Below are positions 1 through 6,722 of a DNA stretch of 6,976 nucleotides, one piece after another (the stretch's first letter is position 1; every line of letters begins with the position of its first letter). Location of the stretch: the NCBI GenBank assembly GCA_937897315.1, contig CALCNS010000163.1, positions 1 to 6,976 of the forward strand, read 5' to 3'. The stretch comes from an uncultured Bacillota bacterium (GTDB lineage: Bacteria > Bacillota > JAAYKD01). The notes under the pieces are model-generated. The model had not been told where the DNA came from. It saw only the letters and a program-made list of their open reading frames with translations, and did no database searches. The position numbers and the translations under genes are program-made.

Positions 1-898
1 CTTTAACACCTGCTTTTGATAGAGCTCCTGGAGTCGCAAAACCCTTTTCCTTCAACTCAAATTTTGTTCTATGCCCAAAGCTAGGACCTACAACAGCGGG
101 TAGTTTCCATTCTGCTATTTTATCCGCGATAAGGTGTCCTTCAGTACAATGTTCTAGGGTGATTTTTACGCCAAATTCCTTAGCGATACGGATAGAGGTA
201 AAGATATCGTCTGCTCGATGAGCATGTGCTTTTAAAGGAATTTCTCCTTTTAATACAGGAATCAGCGATTCATGTTGCAAGTTGCGATCTGGTGCAGCTT
301 TCCCTTCTTTGACAGCATCTTCTACTTTTTTCATGTAATTGCCGGCAGCAACTAAGGCTTCTCTCATCACGGCAGCTGTGCCCATTCGGGTAGAAGGCAT
401 TTTCTTCTGGCCACTGTACACGCGTTTCGGATTTTCACCAAAAGCACATTTCATGGCAATGGGATCTTTGATAATCATGTCATCAACACAATCTCCATGA
501 AGTTTGCAGGCAAAAAAAGTACCTCCCAATACATTGGCCGATCCCGGTCCGGTTGCCGCTGTGATCACACCACCGGCTAAGGCTTCTTTTACAGTACGGT
601 CCATGGGATTAAAGCCGTCGATTCCACGCACTTGAGATGTATTGGGGCTGATTGCCTCGTTCACATCGGATCCTTCAAAACCAATAGAGTCTTCGATCAT
701 ACCAATATGACAGTGTGCATCAATGAGGCCAGGAGTAACGATGTGATTTTTCGCATTGATGACTTTGGCACCTTCGGGCACTTGGACACTCGCTCCAATT
801 TCCTTAATCTTTCCATTCACCAATAGAATATCACCTTTGATAATCCCTAACTCGGTCATGGTATAGATTTTTGCATTCTTAATGACTATGGTTTGCAT
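1..898 (-). CDS. Amidohydrolase family protein (imidazolonepropionase-like/COG1228 type), C-terminus outside the window
   Basis: The 299 visible codons encode the N-terminal part of a cytoplasmic metal-dependent hydrolase of the amidohydrolase superfamily. The small N-terminal beta domain (residues 1-55) is followed by TPGLIDAHCHIG, which carries the H62-x-H64 metal ligands at the end of barrel strand 1. Further candidate ligands are H225/H227 in KAHAH and H250 in LEHCTE. The final catalytic Asp expected in this family would lie beyond the left edge; relatives are roughly 380-400 residues, so about three quarters is present. This group includes imidazolonepropionase-like enzymes and Xaa-Pro, Arg or Lys dipeptidases and carboxypeptidases, so the substrate cannot be read from the sequence. 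The start is the ATG at 898-896, set by GGAGGAAC at 910-903 with good spacing. The ATG at 902 is out of frame and stops after seven codons. The gene is divergent from the 1063-4017 operon. Confidence 0.88.
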   Translation of the reverse strand, partial: MQTIVIKNAKIYTMTELGIIKGDILLVNGKIKEIGASVQVPEGAKVINAKNHIVTPGLIDAHCHIGMIEDSIGFEGSDVNEAISPNTSQVRGIDGFNPMDRTVKEALAGGVITAATGPGSANVLGGTFFACKLHGDCVDDMIIKDPIAMKCAFGENPKRVYSGQKKMPSTRMGTAAVMREALVAAGNYMKKVEDAVKEGKAAPDRNLQHESLIPVLKGEIPLKAHAHRADDIFTSIRIAKEFGVKITLEHCTEGHLIADKIAEWKLPAVVGPSFGHRTKFELKEKGFATPGALSKAGVK

Positions 899-1062
899 TC
901 ATGTTCCTCCTTATTGTTTGTTTCATTTTTTATTTTCTCAAAGGACTGCCTAAACTCCTTCTTCTTGACAAATACAAACTAGGCAGGATTTTTTATTTAG
1001 AAATAGAATTTTGTTAAGGTAGAAATGAAATCGGTAACGAGTCAAGTAAGGAGAACCATCTC
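899..1062. promoter_or_regulatory. Divergent intergenic region with candidate plus-strand -35 and flanking inverted repeat
   Basis: This 164-bp AT-rich gap must hold the promoters of both the amidohydrolase and the plus-strand operon. A perfect consensus -35, TTGACA, is at 965-970. The matching -10 is unclear: the AT-rich stretch at 988-997 (ATTTTTTATT) lies at the right distance but is a poor match. A 7-bp inverted repeat, CTGCCTA at 946-952 and TAGGCAG at 980-986, brackets that -35, so it could be an operator or form a weak hairpin in RNA. On the minus strand, TTAACA (1016-1011) with an AT-rich -10 is possible but weak. Taken together, the region supports a divergent promoter only at low confidence. 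Confidence 0.4.
903..910 (-). promoter_or_regulatory. Shine-Dalgarno site that decides the amidohydrolase start
   Basis: GGAGGAAC on the minus strand lies just upstream of two ATGs, at 902 and 898. GGAGG is only 3 nt from the first ATG but 7 nt from the second. Only the second opens the long reading frame. The first gives a seven-codon peptide (MNANHSH, stop at 881-879) that overlaps the true start. Confidence 0.75.
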
Positions 1063-1755
1063 ATGAAAGAGAATCCCCCTCGCATTCACGAAATTGATAT
1101 TCTGCGTGGGCTGGCTGTCACAGCGATGATTTATTATCATCTTATATATGACTTAGTGTTTTTCTATGGAAAACCATTTGATTTGAATCATCTGTCTTTA
1201 AGATTAGCCGCTCTTGCTGCTCCTGCTTTTTTTGTATTGGCAGGCATCAGTACTCATTTTAGCAAGAATATTCTAAGAAGAGCGTTAAGGATTGGGGGAG
1301 CTGCCCTCATGGTTACCATATTCACATACCTTCAGAATCCAGATTATTTCGTCCTTTTTGGCACATTACACTTTTTATCGGTCACCATGTTCTTATCTTA
1401 CTTCTTTATACATTTATCCAATGGAATCTTACTCCTCATGGCTTTTATTAGTTGGGGAGCAGGTGCTTTTTTTTCGTCCGTTTCGACGAACATAACTTGG
1501 CTATTTCCCTTTGGTATAACCTACCCCGGATTTAGGAGTAGCGATTATTATCCGATTTTCCCTTATGTTGCTTACACCCTAATCGGAATTTTCTTGGGTA
1601 GATGGCTTTATGTAAGCAAAAAATCCCTTTTCCCCCAATTACATTTTCCCTTATTACAGTGGATGGGCAGAAATTCCCTCTTATTATACTTGCTTCATCA
1701 ACCAATCCTCTTAGCTCTTTTGTGGATAATCCATCGTTACACTTCGTTGATATGA
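1063..1755 (+). CDS. DUF1624 / heparan-alpha-glucosaminide N-acetyltransferase-like membrane protein
   Basis: A 230-residue integral membrane protein with about seven hydrophobic segments (roughly 12-34, 45-64, 73-91, 98-118, 121-140, 165-184, 204-226). It matches the bacterial branch of the HGSNAT catalytic family (PF07786/DUF1624, COG3503). The signatures are H9-EIDILRG-16 at the start of TM1, YYHLIYD (H26), GTLHFLSV (H103), SDYYPIFPY before TM6, and GRNSLLLYLLHQP in the last segment. Family members are thought to move acyl groups from acyl-CoA to a sugar or other acceptor across the membrane; the acceptor here is unknown. The length is normal for the short bacterial form. The start is supported by TAAGGAGA at 1047-1054, 8 nt before the ATG. 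It is the first gene of an operon, and its stop codon overlaps the Shine-Dalgarno of the peptidase gene that follows. Confidence 0.88.
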   Translation: MKENPPRIHEIDILRGLAVTAMIYYHLIYDLVFFYGKPFDLNHLSLRLAALAAPAFFVLAGISTHFSKNILRRALRIGGAALMVTIFTYLQNPDYFVLFGTLHFLSVTMFLSYFFIHLSNGILLLMAFISWGAGAFFSSVSTNITWLFPFGITYPGFRSSDYYPIFPYVAYTLIGIFLGRWLYVSKKSLFPQLHFPLLQWMGRNSLLLYLLHQPILLALLWIIHRYTSLI

Positions 1756-1766
1756 AAGGAGATACT

Positions 1767-3014
1767 ATGCAACAATCCAGACTGATTCGTGAGAAGCTGG
1801 AACAAGCCACCGAAATGATGAAACAACTCTCTATTGACTGCTGGTGCACTTACGTTCGGGAAACCATTGAGAACCGAGATCCAGCCATGGCCTTCCTAGC
1901 AGGAGATGGTCATGTCGTGTGGGAAGCCGCCTTCCTTCTTTACAAAAACGGCAGAAAAGTAGCAATCCTCGGAGCAGGTGACCACGGAAATTATAAGAGC
2001 TTAGGAATTTATGATGAAGTCATACCTTATGTCGAGTCATTTCGTGCTCCGCTAAGAGCCGAATTGATGAAAGAGAATCCTTCCAACATCGCGCTGAACT
2101 ATTCTGTGGATTCTGTTTCTGCAGATGGGTTAAGTCATGGTATGTTTTTAAAACTTTCCAGCTATCTACCTGAGTGGGAAACCCGATTTTGTTCGGCAGA
2201 ACCTATCATAGACCATTTGAGAAAATGTAAAACCGGAGAAGAGAAAAAGAGAATCGTTGCCGCAGCTTGGGAAACTTTAGAGTTGTTTGGTTTGTTGACG
2301 CAAGAACTTCGACCTGGTTGGACTCTTCGTAACATTTCGGATTTTATGCATAACAAGATGACAGAACGACATTTGGGTGCGTCTTGGAACTGGCATGATG
2401 ATCCGGGTATTACTTCCGGGCCTAACATGAGTGCCGGGCACGCGAAACCGGATGATACTTTGGTCGAACCCGGCCATATCCTTCATTTGGATTTTGGGAT
2501 TAAGAAAGATGGTTATTGTTCTGATTATCAACGATGCTGGTATATTCTCAAACCAGGCGAAACCACAGCACCTCCCGATATTCAGAAAGCTTTTGATACA
2601 GTTCAAGACGGAATCCGTTTGGCTGCGTCCCTCATCCAACCGGGAATTCCCGGTTGGCAGGTTGATCAAGCTGTACGTACCTTTTTAGAGGAGCGTGGTT
2701 ACCCGGTATATCAGCATGCCTTAGGTCACCAAGTTGGCATTTGGGCACACGATGGAGGTTCGGTGCTGGGCCCCAGATGGGAAAGATACGGCAATCGACC
2801 GTATCATGTATTGGAACAAGGGCAAATATTCACTCTCGAATTTGGGGTAGACAGGTCAGGTGGTGATTTGGCACAAGAAGAGGTGATAGAAATCACCGAA
2901 GACGGCTGTCGCTTCTTGATACCGATGCAAAAGCAGCTATGGTTGGTTCAATGGTTTACAGATGAAAACATACGAAAAGAAGTGGAATCGCATGGATTCC
3001 CGAGAGGAGTTTAA
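1767..3014 (+). CDS. M24 family metallopeptidase (Xaa-Pro aminopeptidase/prolidase-like)
   Basis: A 415-residue cytoplasmic protein with an N-terminal creatinase/aminopeptidase-P-like domain (about 1-145) and a C-terminal pita-bread catalytic domain (about 150-390). The five dinuclear-metal ligands of M24 are all present: D242 (HLDFG), D253 (CSDYQR), H321 (LGHQVG), E358 (FTLEFG) and E371 (QEEVIEIT). The proton-shuttling histidines match H225 (SAGHAKP) and H328 (AHDGG). An active enzyme is therefore expected, removing N-terminal residues before proline or splitting Xaa-Pro dipeptides. The family also contains creatinase-like and non-proline enzymes, so specificity is inferred. The ATG at 1767 is chosen because AAAGGAG (1755-1761) lies 5 nt upstream. 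The frame is open back to 1602, but that part overlaps the preceding membrane protein gene and has no ribosome site. An in-frame ATG at 1752 overlaps the upstream stop (ATGA) and suggests translational coupling. Confidence 0.93.
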   Translation: MQQSRLIREKLEQATEMMKQLSIDCWCTYVRETIENRDPAMAFLAGDGHVVWEAAFLLYKNGRKVAILGAGDHGNYKSLGIYDEVIPYVESFRAPLRAELMKENPSNIALNYSVDSVSADGLSHGMFLKLSSYLPEWETRFCSAEPIIDHLRKCKTGEEKKRIVAAAWETLELFGLLTQELRPGWTLRNISDFMHNKMTERHLGASWNWHDDPGITSGPNMSAGHAKPDDTLVEPGHILHLDFGIKKDGYCSDYQRCWYILKPGETTAPPDIQKAFDTVQDGIRLAASLIQPGIPGWQVDQAVRTFLEERGYPVYQHALGHQVGIWAHDGGSVLGPRWERYGNRPYHVLEQGQIFTLEFGVDRSGGDLAQEEVIEITEDGCRFLIPMQKQLWLVQWFTDENIRKEVESHGFPRGV

Positions 3015-3018
3015 CATC

Positions 3019-4017
3019 ATGTCAAGTAATAAAGCGAAAGTTTTGTTGATAGCTACCGGGGGAACCATAGCAGGAAAAGGTTCGCCAGGAAAAACAACAA
3101 ATTATCGGCCGGGAGAAATCTCTGTGGAAGCTCTCTTGGACAGCGTTCCCGGTATTGACGAATTGGCAGAGATTGAAGCCATACAATTTTTAAATATTGG
3201 ATCAATCGCCATCACTCATCAGGATTGGTTGCGTTTGGCTAACCTTATTAATCTTAAATTTTCGGAAGATAGTAGTCTTACTGGAGTCGTTATCACCCAT
3301 GGAACCGATACCTTGGAAGAAACTGCTTATTTCCTTCATTTAACGGTGAAAGATCCTCGCCCGGTGGTGGTGGTTGGCTCTATGCGACCAGCGACTGCAA
3401 TATCTGCGGATGGCCCTTTGAATTTACTCAATGCTGTGCGAGTCGCTATTGATCCGGAAGCTGTAGGAAAAGGTGTGTTAGTTGTTTTGAATGATGAAAT
3501 TCACTGTGCTAGAGATGTGACCAAAAGCAACGCGAACAAGGTCGAAACGTTCCAAAGCTTGTATAGTGGTCCATTGGGCTTTGTCAAAGGTGAAGAGGTG
3601 CGATTCTATCATCAACCTTCTCGACTCCACACCTATCAGACGATTTTCGATGTCAGTGAAATGACCGATTTGCCTCGTGTGGATATTGCTTATTCGCATA
3701 TCATGGCGGATGGAGTTGCTATTGAAGCATACCAATCAGCAGGAGCAAAAGGCATTGTAGTTGCTGCAGCTGGGGCAGGTGCGATTACTCGCGCCATGGG
3801 TACTTCCTTGGAGAAAGCAGTTCAGGCCGGCCTAGTTGTGCTCATTGGGACGAGAACCGGAGCTGGCTTAGTCGGACCAGCAAAACCCACTCAAGAAGAA
3901 AGGGGAATACTAACTGCCGACAATCTAAACCCTCAGAAGGCCCGTGTTTTATTAAGCTTAGCTTTAGCACATAGTCAAGAGACCTTAAAAATTCAGGATT
4001 GGATCAACCACTGTTAA
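3019..4017 (+). CDS. L-asparaginase, type II-like fold, no signal peptide
   Basis: A 332-residue enzyme of the bacterial asparaginase family, hydrolysing L-asparagine (possibly glutamine too) to aspartate and ammonia. The catalytic elements are in place: nucleophile T16 in ATGGTIAG, Y29 (TTNYRPG), S62 (NIGS), the T96-D97 pair in THGTDTLEETAYF, and K169 in ARDVTKSN. The C-terminal signature LNPQKARVLL (303-312) is also present. The sequence resembles secreted type II enzymes, but the N-terminus (MSSNKAKVLLIATGG) has no signal peptide, so a cytoplasmic location is likely. The substrate loop reads GAGA (252-255); A255 takes the place of Asn248 of the E. coli enzyme or the Ser of the Erwinia enzyme. 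The start at 3019 uses GAGAGGAG at 3002-3009, inside the end of the peptidase gene, and the intergenic gap is 4 bp. In-frame ATGs at 2962 and 2992 are open but lack a good ribosome site. It is the last gene of the operon. Confidence 0.94.
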   Translation: MSSNKAKVLLIATGGTIAGKGSPGKTTNYRPGEISVEALLDSVPGIDELAEIEAIQFLNIGSIAITHQDWLRLANLINLKFSEDSSLTGVVITHGTDTLEETAYFLHLTVKDPRPVVVVGSMRPATAISADGPLNLLNAVRVAIDPEAVGKGVLVVLNDEIHCARDVTKSNANKVETFQSLYSGPLGFVKGEEVRFYHQPSRLHTYQTIFDVSEMTDLPRVDIAYSHIMADGVAIEAYQSAGAKGIVVAAAGAGAITRAMGTSLEKAVQAGLVVLIGTRTGAGLVGPAKPTQEERGILTADNLNPQKARVLLSLALAHSQETLKIQDWINHC

Positions 4018-4021
4018 TGAC

Positions 4022-4062
4022 AAAAAGGGCTGTAGCAGACCATTCTACTTCAGCCCTTTTTT
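4022..4062. terminator. Bidirectional rho-independent terminator
   Basis: AAAAAGGGCTG (4022-4032) pairs with CAGCCCTTTTT (4051-4061) around an 18-nt loop. The G/C core is flanked by an A-run on one side and a T-run on the other, so either strand gives a hairpin followed by U residues. It sits between the convergent asparaginase and nitroreductase stops, only 50 bp apart, and should end both transcripts. Confidence 0.88.
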
Positions 4063-4067
4063 GCTTT

Positions 4068-4598
4068 CTATGACTCCCGCCACAGAATTTGACTTTCTTC
4101 CCATTGAGTTCGTGCCTCTTTCTTTTCATCCGGAACACCTATCGCAATAAGGCTTAGTGGTTCTAAATGTTCCGGAAGATGAACAATCTCTTTTGCCGAC
4201 TCCACCCTGGTCTTGAGCGGATGTTGCCCAATCCATACAGCACCATATCCCAGTGCTTGTGCAGCTAACAAAACGTTTTGGGTCACAGCGGAGCAATCTT
4301 GAATCCAAAATTCTTTTGCTTCACCCTCATACATACGATGGCTATCACCGCTGACCAGAAAAGCAGCACTTGCCTTTGTGAGCATCTTTCCATAAGGATT
4401 CACTTCAGCTAGCTGATCTAGAATCTTACGATTCGTAATAATCGTAATATGCCAAGGTCGACGATTGGATGCGGATGGTGCTGCAAATCCTGCCTCCGAA
4501 ATCCAAAGTAAATGATCCTTAGGAATGCTTTCTCCGGTAAATCGCCTAATGCTTCTTCTTTCAAATAGTAACTGTAATCTTTCTACATGCTCTCTCAT
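4068..4598 (-). CDS. Nitroreductase family protein (small FMN-dependent oxidoreductase)
   Basis: A 176-residue protein of the nitroreductase fold (PF00881), normally a homodimer that binds FMN and uses NAD(P)H. The FMN-phosphate motif RRSIRRF is at residues 14-20. APSASNRRPW (40-49) is the typical second FMN-contact loop, and QDCSAVTQNVLLAAQALGYGAVWIG (split here as residues 100-111 and 112-124) is the conserved helix and strand near the dimer interface. The length is typical of the short, broad-specificity members; the physiological substrate is unknown, and nitroaromatic or quinone reduction is only a family-level guess. GAAAGGAG at 4612-4605 lies 6 nt before the ATG. It follows the DUF123 gene by 14 bp on the same strand, with its ribosome site directly abutting that gene's stop, so the two are probably one transcript. 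Confidence 0.92.
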   Translation of the reverse strand: MREHVERLQLLFERRSIRRFTGESIPKDHLLWISEAGFAAPSASNRRPWHITIITNRKILDQLAEVNPYGKMLTKASAAFLVSGDSHRMYEGEAKEFWIQDCSAVTQNVLLAAQALGYGAVWIGQHPLKTRVESAKEIVHLPEHLEPLSLIAIGVPDEKKEARTQWEESQILWRES

Positions 4599-4612
4599 AG
4601 TAGACTCCTTTC

Positions 4613-5062
4613 TTATTTCGCATAAAAAATCAATGCGTGTTCAAAGTTCGCTAGAATCGCTTCCACTATTCCTTCGCTTTCACAAAAGTATAAATGTGAT
4701 GGGCAATGACAATCGGAAGAACCGAACCGAGGAATATTCTCCATGGACAAACATTCCATTGTATCTGCCAGCTTGCATTCTTGAAGAATAGTCTGATCGA
4801 AACCCCACACTGCGATTGGATGACTCTGTGCTCTCAGATAATCGATGTGCCATTTTTTCTTTCCACTACCCATCCAATGTCTATTCAATCGATGCTGTGC
4901 ATTCCTTTTGGCGCTCCCGATATAAGCATATATTCCTCCGGAAAATGTAATGTCCCCTATTTTCCCAACTTCAATATGGCATGTATGGGGCAACTTGAGC
5001 AGAAGGCAGTACGTGATGGGCTCTATGTACGGAGTCTTCAATGGCATTTGCTCTACGACCAA
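4613..5062 (-). CDS. DUF123 / GIY-YIG nuclease-like (Uri-type) domain protein, TTG start
   Basis: A 149-residue protein that is essentially one DUF123 domain (PF01986, COG1833), an atypical branch of the GIY-YIG endonuclease fold. Visible signatures are TYCLLLKL (17-24, first strand), GGIYAYIGSAKRN (42-54, the YIG half), RLNRHW (58-63) and KKKWHIDYL (68-76). The C-terminal FGSSDCHCPSHLYF (113-126) has a Cys/His cluster that may bind metal. The cellular role of stand-alone DUF123 proteins is not established; DNA processing is inferred from the fold. The chosen start is TTG at 5062-5060, because GAGGTGAT at 5073-5066 is a full 8-nt match to the 16S tail at proper distance. The alternative, ATG at 5047, would remove five residues and lacks a ribosome site. 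It is first in a two-gene minus-strand unit and divergent from the flippase gene. Confidence 0.85.
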   Translation of the reverse strand: MVVEQMPLKTPYIEPITYCLLLKLPHTCHIEVGKIGDITFSGGIYAYIGSAKRNAQHRLNRHWMGSGKKKWHIDYLRAQSHPIAVWGFDQTILQECKLADTMECLSMENIPRFGSSDCHCPSHLYFCESEGIVEAILANFEHALIFYAK

Positions 5063-5065
5063 AAC

Positions 5066-5073
5066 ATCACCTC
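5066..5073 (-). promoter_or_regulatory. Shine-Dalgarno site that decides the TTG start of the DUF123 gene
   Basis: GAGGTGAT on the minus strand is complementary to eight consecutive bases of the Bacillus-type 16S 3' tail and ends 3 nt before the TTG. The last bases form an out-of-frame ATG (5067-5065). Confidence 0.65.
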
Positions 5074-5152
5074 TTTCGTTGGCTCCACACTATAAGAAAT
5101 ATTCTGCATAATATGGACAAAGACCTGCCGATGAGGTAAGATTACTGATATG

Positions 5153-5162
5153 AGGAGGTGAT
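5153..5162 (+). promoter_or_regulatory. Extended Shine-Dalgarno site that decides the GTG start of the flippase gene
   Basis: AGGAGGTGAT is a complete 10-nt match to the anti-Shine-Dalgarno region, 3 nt before the GTG at 5166. The next in-frame ATG (5172) would also be reachable. An out-of-frame ATG (5161-5163) overlaps the end of the site. Confidence 0.75.
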
Positions 5163-5165
5163 GCA

Positions 5166-6722
5166 GTGGAGATGTTACCTCAAAAACGATTTGAAAAACA
5201 ATCTTTTTTGACCGGTGCGATGATTTTGAGTGTTGCAGGATTGATCAGTCAGCTATTTGGTGTCTTTTCTAAAATCTTCCTTTTATGGCTGATTGGTGAA
5301 GAAGGCGTCGGCATTTACAATTACCCTTATCCCTTTTTTGCGATTATCTTATCTTTCTCATCCATCGGCTTCAATGTTGCAATTTCCAAACTAGTCTCTG
5401 AATTTCGTGCCAAAAAAGATGAATATCACGCCGATAAAGTGTTTCGCTTAGGTATGAAGCTCAGTCTATATCTAGGTATGGCAGGAACTCTTTTGTTATT
5501 TCTCGTGTCCTATCCCATGGCCTCATGGGTTCATAGAGACAACAGAGCTCTTTTCTCCTATATCGCATTAGCTCCTACTGCCTTTCTAACCTCCTTCCAA
5601 GCGGTATATCGTGGGTATTTTCAGGGTTTGCAGAACATGAAACCCAACGCAATCTCCCAATTAATCGAACAAGGGTTCCGAATTCTGGTGATGTTAAGTT
5701 TGGCTTGGCTTTTCAAGCCATTTGGCTTGACTTACGCAGCTGCGGGTGCTACCCTTGGGGCAGCTGCAGGAGCCATCGGTGCATCTCTTTACTTACGCCA
5801 CCTGTTTCAGCTTCAGACGATACCTATGGCAGATAGCAAACCGAAAAGAAGATATACTACGAAAGCAATCTATCGAAAAATCTTACAATATGCAATCCCT
5901 ATTAGTTTCGCCGGTATAGGGTTACCCACATTTCTTTTGGCAGATTCCATGATTATCACAAATCGCCTTCTAGCCATTGGAGTTTCTTTGTCTGAAGCCA
6001 CTGCTTCTTATGGAATCTTCTCCAATAATGCCATGAGTTTAATTACTCTTCCAACCATTATCACAGGTGCTCTGTTCGTCACTTTGGTACCTGCTATTGC
6101 CGAAGCTAAAGCTTTGCAGAATGGTCATAAAATACAATACTTATCACAGAAAGCATTGCACTGGACCCTCATTTTTGCTCTACCTGCAGCAGTAGGAATG
6201 TGGAATGTAGCCCCATCATTGACCAGCGTACTAAAAATGGGCACACAAACCGGGTTACTACTACAGACATTGACCTATGGATTACCTTTTATCGCAATAC
6301 AGCAAGTGACATCCGGGCTCCTTCAAGGGATGGGTTTTTCGAGCAAACCAGTTCAACACATGATGATGGGTGCATTAGCAAAGTTTGTTGGAAATCTCAT
6401 TTTTATTACCTTATGGGGAATTCAAGGAGCTGCTTGGAGTACCGTTTTAGGGTTCTTCATTGCAGCATCTCTTAACACTTATCACATCTTACGTTACTTG
6501 AACTTTGTTCCCAAACTAATTAAAGATCTTTTGAAACCTTGCCTAGCTACAACTATCATGGCCTTGTGTCTACATTTTGTCCATCCATTGTTTTTATCGA
6601 ACCTGTCCGCACCACTAGTATTGGGGTTACAGACCTTCATCGGTATCCTCGTCTACGCTCTTGTGATGTTATTATCCGGTGGAGTACAAAAGTCAGACCT
6701 TGCTTTGTTTAGAAAACCTTAA
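5166..6722 (+). CDS. Polysaccharide/lipid II flippase of the MurJ-SpoVB (MOP/MATE-like) superfamily
   Basis: A 518-residue polytopic membrane protein with about 14 hydrophobic segments. It belongs to the oligosaccharidyl-lipid flippase group that includes SpoVB, YtgP, YabM and MurJ, which move lipid-linked cell-wall precursors across the membrane. Typical signatures are GEEGVGIYNY (44-53) after TM1, GFNVAISKLVSEF (68-80), AVYRGYFQGLQNMKPNAISQ (146-165), SNNAMSLITLPT (286-297), LLQGMGFSSKP (385-395), and a basic cytoplasmic linker at about 211-238. The length equals that of the usual family members, so the gene looks complete. The N-terminal half looks closer by eye to the YtgP/YabM group than to SpoVB itself, so no symbol is given; a role in vegetative or spore peptidoglycan or in surface polysaccharide cannot be separated. 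The start is GTG at 5166, supported by the 10-nt Shine-Dalgarno. The gene is monocistronic: its own terminator follows at once. Confidence 0.9.
   Translation: MEMLPQKRFEKQSFLTGAMILSVAGLISQLFGVFSKIFLLWLIGEEGVGIYNYPYPFFAIILSFSSIGFNVAISKLVSEFRAKKDEYHADKVFRLGMKLSLYLGMAGTLLLFLVSYPMASWVHRDNRALFSYIALAPTAFLTSFQAVYRGYFQGLQNMKPNAISQLIEQGFRILVMLSLAWLFKPFGLTYAAAGATLGAAAGAIGASLYLRHLFQLQTIPMADSKPKRRYTTKAIYRKILQYAIPISFAGIGLPTFLLADSMIITNRLLAIGVSLSEATASYGIFSNNAMSLITLPTIITGALFVTLVPAIAEAKALQNGHKIQYLSQKALHWTLIFALPAAVGMWNVAPSLTSVLKMGTQTGLLLQTLTYGLPFIAIQQVTSGLLQGMGFSSKPVQHMMMGALAKFVGNLIFITLWGIQGAAWSTVLGFFIAASLNTYHILRYLNFVPKLIKDLLKPCLATTIMALCLHFVHPLFLSNLSAPLVLGLQTFIGILVYALVMLLSGGVQKSDLALFRKP

Larger units (their letters stand above)
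5063..5165. promoter_or_regulatory. Divergent intergenic region with a candidate plus-strand promoter
   Basis: This 103-bp gap separates the DUF123 and flippase genes and should carry both promoters. For the plus strand, TCCACA (5084-5089) and CATAAT (5107-5112) are separated by 17 bp, a moderate sigma-A-type match. For the minus strand, TTGTCC (5118-5113) and TCTTAT (5095-5090) are 17 bp apart, but the match is weak. The two candidates overlap. A small inverted repeat, ATATT (5099-5103) and AATAT (5110-5114), lies across the plus-strand -10. Confidence 0.4.

Noticed and set aside
632..826. A 64-codon plus-strand reading frame inside the amidohydrolase gene
   Set aside because: It is antisense to conserved metal-binding sequence of the amidohydrolase and has no supporting ribosome site.
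879..902. A seven-codon upstream peptide (MNANHSH) overlapping the amidohydrolase start, considered as a regulatory leader
   Set aside because: The ATG is only 3 nt from GGAGG, too close for efficient use, and the peptide has no run of regulatory codons.
1602..1766. A 55-codon N-terminal extension of the M24 peptidase frame, open from an ATG at 1602
   Set aside because: It overlaps the conserved C-terminal helix of the DUF1624 gene, has no ribosome site and resembles no M24 N-terminus. The ATG at 1767 has AAAGGAG at good spacing.
2277..2669. A 130-codon minus-strand reading frame within the M24 gene
   Set aside because: It is antisense to the catalytic domain that carries the M24 metal ligands, and the translated product is of low plausibility.
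3019..3080. Signal peptide or lipobox at the asparaginase N-terminus, as in secreted type II enzymes
   Set aside because: Only a short hydrophobic stretch (KVLLIATGG) is present, and it is the first beta strand with the catalytic Thr. No cleavage site or cysteine follows.
4706..5095. A 129-codon plus-strand reading frame opposite the DUF123 gene
   Set aside because: The minus strand encodes clear DUF123 motifs over the same bases. The plus-strand product has no recognisable motif and no convincing ribosome site.
5123..5160. Short hairpin or riboswitch-like structure before the flippase gene
   Set aside because: Only 4-bp pairings (for example ACCT with AGGT, or GTAA with TTAC with a 2-nt loop) can be drawn, and none matches a known riboswitch core.
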